Shown: positions 55,991 through 63,443 of the stretch, in pieces
Layout of the letters: the number at the start of each line of letters is the position of its first letter
How positions within the stretch are numbered: the stretch's first letter is position 1
Assembly: GCA_004193595.1 (NCBI GenBank)
Contig: RPGQ01000002.1
Span: forward strand, 243,752-307,751
Direction of reading: 5' to 3'
DNA length: 64,000 nt
Source: Desulfobacteraceae bacterium Eth-SRB2
GTDB lineage: Bacteria; Desulfobacterota; Desulfobacteria; Desulfobacterales; UBA11574
Made by a program: the position numbers and the translations under genes
The notes under the pieces: model-generated
Seen by the model: the letters and a program-made list of their open reading frames with translations, nothing else
The model's database searches: none
Told to the model about the DNA's origin: nothing

Positions 55991-56191
55991 TTTAGGGTTC
56001 GCGCAAAAATAACTTCGCAGAATTGGCGCTCAGATTTGGTTCAGATTTGGCTGATCCGAGAGAGCAAAACCACAGGAATAGCGAGCTATTTCGCGGCCAA
56101 TTTTATAAGATCGGGTGCGAGTGAGGTATCAGCCAAAGATGGGCTGAAGCTGAGATGTAAAAATGTGAAGTTATTTTTGCGCGAGCCCTTA
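55991..56191. repeat. MITE-like palindromic repeat, type D
   Basis: TTTAGGGTTCGCGCAAAAATAACTTCGCA on the left and inverted TGTGAAGTTATTTTTGCGCGAGCCCTTA on the right. Core has CCACAGGAATAGCGAGCTATTTCGCGG. Its right end (TTA at 56189-56191) is the TAA stop of the minus-strand metE-like gene. Confidence 0.82.
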
Positions 56192-57262
56192 AGTTACAGA
56201 CATAAATTTTTCCGACACGGCGGATGTCAGTTCATAGATCCTTTGCGCCTCTTTAACAGACAAAAGACCGGTACCGCAAGAAGGAGTGATCATGCTTTGC
56301 CGCAAGATAATTCGCTGATCTAAGCCGCTACCAACCAGTTCTGACAAAAGCTGATTCAAACGATTAAAAAGCGTGTCTGCTCCTTCTGCAAAAGGGTCGT
56401 CCAGAGTGGGAACAATGCCCCAGGCCATTACGCCGCCGCGCTCAATAAAATCCTTAATCTGAGATGTATAGGCAAAGAGAGAATCTCCGTATCGATAGGC
56501 ATCCAGACTCATAATTTGCAGTTCTGATTCAAAAAGCAACGACCAATCAACAGAATCGCAGGAATGCACTCCCACCATGGCATTCTCGGAAAGAACACCA
56601 CGGAAAATGGTATTTAAGTCTTCAATGATCATGTCTCTTCTCAGTGTAAGATGATGCATGGAGCCATATGCCCTGATGGCAGGATCATCTACAAAAATAA
56701 TTGCCTGCCTCCCGAATTGTGACAAGGCGGCTGCCTGACAATTCGCGTTCAGGGCCAGCGTCCTGACTATGACATCACGCAACTCATCCTGGTAATAGGC
56801 AATCCGGCCCTTATCGTCTTTTAACTGCAAACCGGCGGACAGCGGACCGACTATTTGTCCTTTCAAAAATTTAACGTCGTCGGCTCTTATGTTTTGCACA
56901 TTTTCCAGGAACGCATGAAATCCTCCGGCCGCATGTTTGGGAGGAACAAATTTTTCCAAGGCGACAGAGTCACCCTCTTCAGCAGAGAGGCAGATTGTGT
57001 AAAAATCGGTAAGGCGATGCGGCCAGCTCTGTTGACTCATATCAAAAAAATACGTATGGTTTTTCGCCACCAGCAGGCCGGCTTCCACAAGGGGTTGGAG
57101 GAACTGAAATACAAAATGTTCTTCCATTCCCCGACGCGGCATCTGCGGCCAGTGGGGAATGGCAGGAAAGTATCTCCTAATGAGCTTTATGGCCTGACCT
57201 GGATCGGTAAACGGAAGACTGCCAATGCCGGTGGCAAGTCCGCCTGGATTAAATCCTAACAA
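56189..57262 (-). CDS. Short MetE-like (cobalamin-independent methionine synthase C-domain) protein
   Basis: 357 aa, about half the length of MetE, corresponding to its catalytic barrel. GIGSLPFTDPGQA near the start, MVGVHSCDSVDW (His-x-Cys zinc ligands) and MITPSCGTGLLSVKEA (third Cys) are visible, so zinc-thiolate methyl transfer is feasible. Such core-MetE proteins are known to work with corrinoid proteins; the B12-binding gene lies divergently 188 bp away. The start is a TTG (57262) with no clear ribosome site; no ATG is available before an upstream stop. A role in methionine or methyl-corrinoid metabolism is inference. Confidence 0.78.
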   Translation of the reverse strand: MLGFNPGGLATGIGSLPFTDPGQAIKLIRRYFPAIPHWPQMPRRGMEEHFVFQFLQPLVEAGLLVAKNHTYFFDMSQQSWPHRLTDFYTICLSAEEGDSVALEKFVPPKHAAGGFHAFLENVQNIRADDVKFLKGQIVGPLSAGLQLKDDKGRIAYYQDELRDVIVRTLALNANCQAAALSQFGRQAIIFVDDPAIRAYGSMHHLTLRRDMIIEDLNTIFRGVLSENAMVGVHSCDSVDWSLLFESELQIMSLDAYRYGDSLFAYTSQIKDFIERGGVMAWGIVPTLDDPFAEGADTLFNRLNQLLSELVGSGLDQRIILRQSMITPSCGTGLLSVKEAQRIYELTSAVSEKFMSVT

Positions 57263-57335
57263 TTTTTGCTCGCTTTCTTCATAACCAGAACAACCTTATT
57301 TTTTTTAGGCGGTGGATTTTGAATGGTTTTCACCT

Positions 57336-57364
57336 TTGACAATGTTTCATTACCGTATTATATA
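57336..57364 (+). promoter_or_regulatory. Sigma-70-type promoter of the B12-binding gene
   Basis: TTGACA (57336-57341), 17-bp spacer, TATATT (57359-57364). The whole block to 57420 resembles 42825-42905. Confidence 0.65.
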
Positions 57365-57450
57365 TTTTCAATTTTTAACCTGAATCTTGTATGATTAGGG
57401 TGAATTAAATTTCTGATTACAAAAAACAGTTATGGGGAAAACTGGAGGAA

Positions 57451-57939
57451 TTGTCAAGAAAATGGCAATCAAAAGGGTTGCCTTCCAGGTCAGGGCTTGA
57501 AAAAGCAGCCGGAGATTTGCGTGAATGGAAAGTGAAAACAGGTGTTTCAGGGTTGTGGGACAACCCCCCGTTGATGATTACGGCAAGCCTTGACGATGGC
57601 CTGGGCCATGGACTCGAAGTTATTCGGATGTTTTCCGAAACAGCGGGTCTTGAAATCATTGAACTCGGCCTGCTTTTGACGCCGGATAAAATCATAACCG
57701 CATGTAAAAAAAATGAACCTGATTTATTAGGATTAACCGTACTCCAGTTTGATTCAGAGGAAAACATTTTAATGATAAGCAGAAACCTTTCGTCAAAAAC
57801 AAAAATAATTGCAGGGGGACCGGTTTTTATGGCAGACCGTGAATTTGCCCGGCGGACAGGTATCCATTTCGTAGCAAAGAATGTAGCCCATTTTATCCGG
57901 TTTCTGCTTGAGTTTGAAAAAAGTAACAAACAATCATGA
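57451..57939 (+). CDS. Cobalamin (B12)-binding domain protein
   Basis: 162 aa from TTG 57451, supported by CTGGAGGAA five bases upstream. PLMITASLDDGLGHGLEVIRMF is in the DXHXXG position (here DDGLGHG), followed by IIELGLLLTPDKII, LLGLTVLQFDSEEN and IIAGGPVFMADREFARRTGIHFVAKN, the Rossmann-like B12 fold with GG before the last helix. The His of DXHXXG is not in the standard place, so base-off binding is uncertain. Likely partner of the divergent metE-like enzyme. Confidence 0.75.
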   Translation: MSRKWQSKGLPSRSGLEKAAGDLREWKVKTGVSGLWDNPPLMITASLDDGLGHGLEVIRMFSETAGLEIIELGLLLTPDKIITACKKNEPDLLGLTVLQFDSEENILMISRNLSSKTKIIAGGPVFMADREFARRTGIHFVAKNVAHFIRFLLEFEKSNKQS

Positions 57940-58176
57940 ATGACGCAAGGAAACAGTAAAGAGGCGCTGTTAAACCTTTGCCCTGTGGCTGGAAATTTTC
58001 CGGCAGATGCAAGATTATACCATAAAATAGGTCAGGCAAAGGACCCCGACACCCCCGGCATCCTAAAAGACATAAGAATAAATATCCGGGATAAAATTAA
58101 GAATTCTTCCGTGTATAATGCAAAAGAATTTGCAGCACTCATGGAACATGAATTTTGTAAAATTATTGGACGTTAG
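57940..58176 (+). CDS. Small unrecognised protein next to the B12-binding gene, 78 aa
   Basis: Starts directly after the TGA of the B12-binding gene, with no ribosome site of its own, so it is translationally coupled or a frameshift continuation. SKEALLNLCPVAGNFPADARLYHKIGQAKDP and a basic helical C-terminus are visible. Not recognised. Confidence 0.5.
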   Translation: MTQGNSKEALLNLCPVAGNFPADARLYHKIGQAKDPDTPGILKDIRINIRDKIKNSSVYNAKEFAALMEHEFCKIIGR

Positions 58177-58328
58177 GATAAAATCCAATTTAGGCGGATG
58201 TTCTCTGTAATCTTTCAGTGATCCAAATTTTGATAATTGATTGCCGGGGCACTCCAAGACGCTTTGGTTCGTCAATAGTTTTTGCTGGGATTACAATTCG
58301 GTCGGGATAATCCCATAACTCATTGAAT

Positions 58329-59630
58329 TCAAATCAGCTTTCCAATTTTTTCTATTTGCTTCTCGATATCCTTTTTGAAATAATGGTCATGGGTAAGCGG
58401 CAATGCCTTTTTATACATTTCAAGAGCGGCGGGATATTGCTTTTGCTCCGTTTTCAGTTGGGCATAGGTATACCATACCTTAAAGGAGTCGTTGTCCATG
58501 GCCAGCGCCTTGGAAAGATAAAAATCCGAGAGATCGAGTCGTTTGACGGTTAAGCAAAATTCTCCCAGTCTGAAAAACACTTCTTCCTCGCTTCCTAAAA
58601 TCGAGAGAAGTTTGGTAATCTCTGCATTGTATTCCAACGTCCGGCCGGCCGATTTGTATCCCGCCGTGGCTATGATATGCGGCATGGGGTGATCCGGAAA
58701 CGTTTCTACGGCTTTTTTGGCCAGACTTAATGTGCCTTGTACCCGCCCCTCCTTCATCAGTTGTGCGGCCTGCGCCACTTCATTTTCCAGGGGAAGCAAT
58801 CGGTAATCGATATTGTCTCCGTTTACAATCACATGAATAAAGTGATTGAATGCCCCATCTTCCAGGATCCCGGCCAGCGGCGCGCCGGAGCCTCCGGCAA
58901 TGATCTGGCCCAAGCCGCCAACAACCGAAAAGTTATAAACATGCACGTGCCCGACGAATACCATATCAACATTGTACTGTTTGAATAGACCGGCAAGCTC
59001 ATCCCGTTTTTCCGGATATTTGTTCAACGAATCCTTCAGATGTTTTATCTTCGGATATAAGGGCCTGTGTAGCGTGACAAAAATATGTTTACCCTCAGCC
59101 CGTTTCAAATCCCCTTTCAGCCACTCCAGTTGTTTGCCCGTGATTTGCGACGTTTCATTCTCAAGTTCACTGCACAGAACGATAAAATGACAGTTCTTTT
59201 CATCAACCGAATAATAAAGCGTTCCGGTCTCCTTGTTTTTATATCGTTTAGCAAATGCTTCCCGGGCAAATTCCGTGTAACCGGAATGATTTCCCATCGT
59301 AATGTACAAGGGAATATTCTTTTCCCGTATCGGCTCCGTGGCTTTTTCGAAATCGTCGAATTCCTCCCTCGCCTTGTCTTGTGAATACGCATCATAACCC
59401 AAAACAAGATCGCCGGTGTTAAGTATCAGGACAGGGTCGAGTTCGACGGCCTTTTCAACCACCTTGTGGTATATGTACGGCTGTTCCGGTCGAAACACAT
59501 TTGCCGGCCGGTTATCCCCCATAACGACAAAATTCAAAGTCTGTTCTTCATGGTGCTTAGCAGTGGGAATAGTGCCACAGCCAAACAAAAAAACCAACAA
59601 AACGCATACACCCAAAAATTTTCTTTTCAT
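58329..59630 (-). CDS. Metallophosphoesterase lipoprotein with TPR-like C-terminus
   Basis: 433 aa. The lipoprotein signal MKRKFLGVCVLLVFLFGC has a Cys at 18. Calcineurin-like metal motifs in order: VVMGDNRP (D-x-N variant), LILNTGDLV, MGNHSGY (GNH), THR-type HRPLYP and VFVGHVHVYN (GHxH). The last about 130 residues hold three TPR-like helix pairs (VWYTYAQLKTEQKQYPAALEMYKKAL). Exported and anchored to the membrane; the phosphoester substrate is unknown. Confidence 0.88.
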   Translation of the reverse strand: MKRKFLGVCVLLVFLFGCGTIPTAKHHEEQTLNFVVMGDNRPANVFRPEQPYIYHKVVEKAVELDPVLILNTGDLVLGYDAYSQDKAREEFDDFEKATEPIREKNIPLYITMGNHSGYTEFAREAFAKRYKNKETGTLYYSVDEKNCHFIVLCSELENETSQITGKQLEWLKGDLKRAEGKHIFVTLHRPLYPKIKHLKDSLNKYPEKRDELAGLFKQYNVDMVFVGHVHVYNFSVVGGLGQIIAGGSGAPLAGILEDGAFNHFIHVIVNGDNIDYRLLPLENEVAQAAQLMKEGRVQGTLSLAKKAVETFPDHPMPHIIATAGYKSAGRTLEYNAEITKLLSILGSEEEVFFRLGEFCLTVKRLDLSDFYLSKALAMDNDSFKVWYTYAQLKTEQKQYPAALEMYKKALPLTHDHYFKKDIEKQIEKIGKLI

Positions 59631-59946
59631 GCCTTTTCCTCCTCACTTTCAGGATTCAACGTTGTTTTGAATCGGCTCAGGTCAATCTGATGTACCTCCA
59701 AAAACACACAGGAAGGCCTCAATTGCTCGCACTTCTCGCCTGACGAAAAGGAACGGCAGGCACGTTGATATGTGCTTTGACTCCAGGGGCCTCTATACGG
59801 GCTTTTCTTGGCATAGGATTTCTATAGTTCAATCACAACCAGTTGTCAACCAATATTCCAATGGACGTCCCCAATATTCTAATGATGGAGCATGATCAAC
59901 GGTCCGTTTTCGCTGAAAAGCTAAGGCACGACAAGGAGGTGGCATC
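59631..59946. other. Intergenic, no gene seen
   Basis: Between the lipoprotein and the recombinase start. CCAATATTCCAATGG and CCAATATTCTAATGATGGAGCATGATCAACG lie near 59850-59910. No attI was identified with confidence. Confidence 0.45.
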
Positions 59947-60309
59947 ATGCTCCATCGGTATTGCATTCAGTTTCTTGCATACTGTGAGTTGGCCGATTTC
60001 TCGGTGCGTTCCGTCCAGGCTTTAACCATCCGGCTGAATGAATTAGCAAACTTTCTAAAAATACAGAGAATTCGGTCTGTTAAAAAGGTTCGCTATCGGC
60101 ATCTAATCGATTTTGCATCCGACTACAATGCCCCCTCAATTCATGTCACAAAATCCCGGGTCCGGACCCTAAGACAATTTTACCATTTTTTGACGCTTCA
60201 CCGGATCATACCTGAAAATATCGCCACCGGTATACCCTATCCAAAAATTGAAAAAACGGTGCCAGAGTTTCTCACACAAGAGGAATCCTCCATAGGCGGA
60301 CAAGTATAA
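59947..60309 (+). pseudogene. Tyrosine recombinase, N-terminal part only
   Basis: Strong ribosome site GACAAGGAGGTGGCATC before ATG 59947. The N-terminal SAM-like core-binding domain is intact: FLAYCELADFSVRSVQALTIRLNELANFLK, RTLRQFYHFLTLHRIIPENIATGIPYPKIEKTVPEFLTQEES. After about 116 residues the similarity stops and a TAA comes within a few codons, so the catalytic domain is missing. The sequence is more XerC/phage-like than IntI-like, so it does not simply pair with the integrase half at 32.6 kb. Confidence 0.8.
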
Positions 60310-60744
60310 GCTTTTAATTCACCACTTATAGTGCGTCACAAATGAATTGATACCTAAATATCTGAATTATTGTGCGTCCATCTTTATATCTGTTGTCCAA
60401 AATTCATCCTCAATTTTTCTTACTTTTTTAATAATTTTTTCGCATGTTGAAGCGGTGACTTTATAAGACAATTTCCTATCTCGAAAAAATTTTGAAGGAA
60501 GAGCTTCTTCCATATCAAACGGAAATGTTCGAAATGTATGGTTCAATTTATTTACCTTCATACAAAAAGGGATTTCTTCAAGATAGAATTGATTTTTAAA
60601 ATTATAACAAAACAATTAACCCGACTTGCGAGCACGCGTATTTTCTTGATGTATATTCAGGTACATACAACGCTCAAAGTTGGTAGCCAACTATTTGGCA
60701 AGCGGGTTATCTCGGTCGTTAGCCAAAAAGCACGAGGCATCTAT
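60310..60744. other. Start of cassette-like region
   Basis: A minus-strand 82-aa ORF (60367-60615, LPSKFFRDRKLSYKVTAS) is possible but unsupported. 60660-60730 contains ACAACGCTC and CGTTAGCC, which may be a weak attC-like pair. Confidence 0.4.
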
Positions 60745-61481
60745 ATGAATGCGGACAAAAAAATTATCAGTAGACTAGTGGAGTTGATCGAGCGTGGGCT
60801 TGAGATTGAGAAAACAAAAGAAGTACCACCTCCTAATTGTATTGGCTTTGACTCGACAGTTGATTCTCAAGCGGCCAATCAATGGCACGCCAGCGCGAAG
60901 AACATCTTGGCAAAGGCATTTAGCAGAGATAGTGAGCATTTTAAATTATTCGAGGAGTGCTGCAAAGATGGAGTAACTTTTTCACCATTGCATGAAGGTA
61001 TTGGCATCCTGAATGCTGCCAAGGAAGATTTTGAACATGGGTATATACAAGATGTACGAAATCTTGTTGCTGCTGAAATGTTCAGTGACCTGTTAGATCA
61101 GGCCTCTGAATTACTGGAGGCTGGTTACCACGGACCAGCTGCAGTTCTTTCAGGAGCTGTTCTTGAAGACAATCTTCAAAAAATTTGCGAAATAAAAGAT
61201 ATTGAATTACCGCAAAGCCAAAATTAGATTTCATGAACGCTCAATTGGCTAAGGTTGGTGTGTTCAATAAGTTGACCCAAAAACGAATCACAGCGATTGC
61301 TGATGTTCGGAATTCGGCTGCACATGGTAAATGGGACCAGTTCAAACCAGAAGACGTCGAGGATATGATCAGATGGATAACTGGTTTTATCGAAACACAT
61401 TTAGCTAACCAAGGCTTGCACGGGATCGCGGCAAAGGGCGCCGCTTCCCGTGAAGCCCGCCGTTGTGCTCACAAAATATAA
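60745..61481 (+). pseudogene. Cassette 1: hypothetical protein, frameshift near 61218
   Basis: Start ATG 60745 (MNADKKIISRLVELIERG). The frame runs to a TAG at 61225. Shifting one base restores PKLDFMNAQLAKVGVFNKLTQKRITAIADVRNSAAHGKWDQF to a TAA at 61479. The RNSAAHG helix resembles DUF4145/HEPN-like proteins (uncertain). The 3' end overlaps the attC-like site at 61403-61468. The stop is TAG, so it is not a selenocysteine codon. Confidence 0.65.
61403..61468 (+). other. attC-like site
   Basis: AACCAAGGCTTGCACGGGATCGCGGC pairs with GCCGCTTCCCGTGAAGCCCGCCGTTGT, leaving single unpaired bases in one strand. The outer AAC/GTT pair and the two-box stem with extrahelical bases are attC hallmarks. 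Confidence 0.6.
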
Positions 61482-61487
61482 CAAGAG

Positions 61488-62387
61488 ATGAAAAATAAAA
61501 ACACACCCAAAAGACATCATTTTGTGCCAAGATGGTATTTAGAATTATTTGTTAATCCAACAGATGGTTTTCTGGAATTATTCGATAAAAGTCAAAAAAA
61601 ATGGAGACGCCAAAAACCGAATAAAGTAATGGTAATAAACAACTATTATCGTCAACTTTGGGCACCAGAAGGCACAGATGTGAATATAATTGAAATCCTA
61701 CTCGGTAGCAAAATCGAACCCCAAGCAAAAAATGCTTTTGATAAAATTTTCAATCAAGAACAACTAAACACTGAAGATGTTGGTGCCTTAATAGCTTTTA
61801 TAGAAATTCAACGATTAAGGGTCCCTCGTGAAGCAAAAAAAGCGAATCAATTAACAGAAGCACTCATGCTAAAATATATACATGAACACCCTGACTTTAA
61901 GGATATCTCAATAATTTTTAAAACACTTCCTATTAAAATCGAAATCCTTGACCCTGTAAGATTTGAGTATATGAAAACCGTCATAGGTATTTTTTCTTCA
62001 ATCATACCTCATATGCTTTGGGAAATTGTTACTTCTGAATTTGGAAGCTCCTTTTTAACAACGGATTCTCCGGTTACATTATATAATTCGGCATTTCTGC
62101 CGCCTTTTGAACCTGGAATCAAGCATGCTGGCACACAGGTTATTTTCCCGTTATCTCCTAAAAAGTTACTTATTTTAGCTCACCCCCGTTATGCTTATGA
62201 CAAAACTGTAGATCCTCAAGAACATGTAGACTATAAACACGAAAACTCAAAAAAAATTCAAGTATTATCTGGTAGAGAATTACCTATTGAAGGAGTTAAA
62301 AAAATAAACTGGATGATGTTGCAACTTTCAGACAAACATATTGTAGCGAGCGACAAAAAAACTATCGAAGAGGCATTGGCAACATAG
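61488..62387 (+). CDS. Cassette 2: DUF4238-like protein, 299 aa
   Basis: KRHHFVPRWYLELFVNPTDGFLELFDKSQKKW at the N-terminus is the DUF4238 signature (HHFVPR-x-YL); VGALIAFIEIQRLRVPREA and SSFLTTDSPVTLYN follow in family order. The biochemical role is unknown. Starts 7 bp after the previous ORF ends, with weak ribosome site. AT-rich compared with the core genes, as usual for cassettes. Confidence 0.75.
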   Translation: MKNKNTPKRHHFVPRWYLELFVNPTDGFLELFDKSQKKWRRQKPNKVMVINNYYRQLWAPEGTDVNIIEILLGSKIEPQAKNAFDKIFNQEQLNTEDVGALIAFIEIQRLRVPREAKKANQLTEALMLKYIHEHPDFKDISIIFKTLPIKIEILDPVRFEYMKTVIGIFSSIIPHMLWEIVTSEFGSSFLTTDSPVTLYNSAFLPPFEPGIKHAGTQVIFPLSPKKLLILAHPRYAYDKTVDPQEHVDYKHENSKKIQVLSGRELPIEGVKKINWMMLQLSDKHIVASDKKTIEEALAT

Positions 62388-62443
62388 CACAACAAGGCTA
62401 ATTCAGCCGACGCAAAAAACCGCGCGGTGATTAGCGGTTATTC
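62387..62443 (+). other. attC-like site
   Basis: CACAACAAGGCTAATTCAGCCGACGC...GCGCGGTGATTAGCGGTTATTC. CTAATTCAGCCG pairs with CGCGGTGATTAG with one extrahelical base. The stem core is shared with 63362-63443. Confidence 0.65.
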
Positions 62444-62460
62444 GGTCACAGAGATAAAAT

Positions 62461-62796
62461 ATGGCAGAATACGGTGAATGGAATCGCAAAGGGGCAACTC
62501 TCAGTGATGTAACGGCGAATAAGGAATATGGAGTTGACCGGGACTTCATTGTGAAGGGCATACAAACCGGTAAACTTGAATACCGAGAAGGGGTGATATG
62601 GGGAAATCCATATCTCAGGCTTTTGAGAAGTCAGCTTGAGAAGTACATCGCCGAAGAGCTTGGCCATGGCCCTTTGTCGAACGTCAAGAAACAGACAGAG
62701 CTTAGAAAGATCAAAAAAGAAATCGCCAATTTAAAAAAGAGACTGAATGAACTTCAGGCCCGAAAAATGGAACTTGAGAAACAGATAATGAAATAG
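62461..62796 (+). CDS. Cassette 3: small coiled-coil protein, 111 aa
   Basis: The N-terminal half (GATLSDVTANKEYGVDRDFIVKGIQTGKLEYREGVIWGNPYLRLLRSQLEKYI) looks like an HTH/excisionase-type fold, and the C-terminal LRKIKKEIANLKKRLNELQARKMELEKQIMK is a clear coiled coil. Function unknown. On the plus strand, directly after an attC-like site. Confidence 0.65.
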   Translation: MAEYGEWNRKGATLSDVTANKEYGVDRDFIVKGIQTGKLEYREGVIWGNPYLRLLRSQLEKYIAEELGHGPLSNVKKQTELRKIKKEIANLKKRLNELQARKMELEKQIMK

Positions 62797-62798
62797 GA

Positions 62799-62935
62799 GA
62801 CCGAACAAGGCGCTTGAGAGGGCCTGGGCAAAGCCGTCCGTTTTTGAAAGGCAGTATTTAATCAACAGGCTATGTTTTTATCGTAGTTTTTCGCTTATCG
62901 TTGCCCAGCCCCTCAGCTTAATCGAACCCATTAAA
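62799..62935 (+). other. Long attC-like hairpin (weak)
   Basis: CCGAACAAGGCGCTTGAGAGGGCCTGGGCAA pairs with TTGCCCAGCCCCTCAGCTTAATCG about 65 bp away. The right GTTRRRY box is not canonical. Confidence 0.4.
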
Positions 62936-62952
62936 TAAGGAGCCAATACGCA

Positions 62953-63342
62953 ATGAAGTCAAGGATTACACGCATCACACTTGGTGTTGCTGATATGTTA
63001 AGAGCGATACAATTCTATAATGAAGGCCTTGGATTTTCACTTTCCGAAGTAAATGAATATTCAGCAACTTTCCATATGGAAGGAGTAGTTCTTGCATTAG
63101 TCCCATGGGATATACTTACTAATGATGCTGATGTAAACAATGAGGGTGAAGGGTTTGATGGTTTTGTATTGTCACACTATGTTAATTCGAGTGACGAAGT
63201 TCACGAAATACTTAGAAATGCAGAGCCTGCTGGAGCTTATGTAACCAAGCGTGCAACGAAAAAACGCGATGGAGGTTACTCAGGATATTTTTCGGATATG
63301 GACGGTTATGTTTGGGAGGTAGCCTATTATCCCAATGCATAG
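62953..63342 (+). CDS. Cassette 4: VOC/glyoxalase-family protein
   Basis: 129 aa. ITRITLGVADMLRAIQFYNEGLGFSLSE is the first VOC beta-alpha-beta unit; GYSGYFSDMDGYVWEVAYYPNA is the last, with the metal-ligand Glu in WEV. A small-molecule-binding or glyoxalase/dioxygenase-like fold; substrate unknown. Ribosome site AAGGAGCCAATACGCA. Confidence 0.85.
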   Translation: MKSRITRITLGVADMLRAIQFYNEGLGFSLSEVNEYSATFHMEGVVLALVPWDILTNDADVNNEGEGFDGFVLSHYVNSSDEVHEILRNAEPAGAYVTKRATKKRDGGYSGYFSDMDGYVWEVAYYPNA

Positions 63343-63361
63343 AATTTATATATAATTCCTG

Positions 63362-63443
63362 GTATAACAAGTCTAATTCAGCCGACGCAAAAAGCAGCGC
63401 GGCTGATTAGCGGCGAACCCCGCAGTAAGATGCAAAGTTAGGC
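63362..63443 (+). other. attC-like site with GTTAGGC box
   Basis: GTATAAC at the left and GTTAGGC at the right pair as R''/R'. Inside, CTAATTCAGCCG and CGGCTGATTAG pair with an extrahelical T. This is the best-formed attC in the window. Confidence 0.7.

Noticed and set aside
57937-57939. TGA between the B12-binding ORF and the next ORF as selenocysteine
   Set aside because: The B12-binding fold is complete before the stop, and the downstream ORF is in a place and frame that do not extend a known domain; no hairpin like the two SECIS candidates follows.
61225-61227. Stop inside cassette gene 1 as a possible recoding event
   Set aside because: It is TAG, and continuing the protein needs a one-base frame change, so a frameshift or sequencing error is simpler than recoding.
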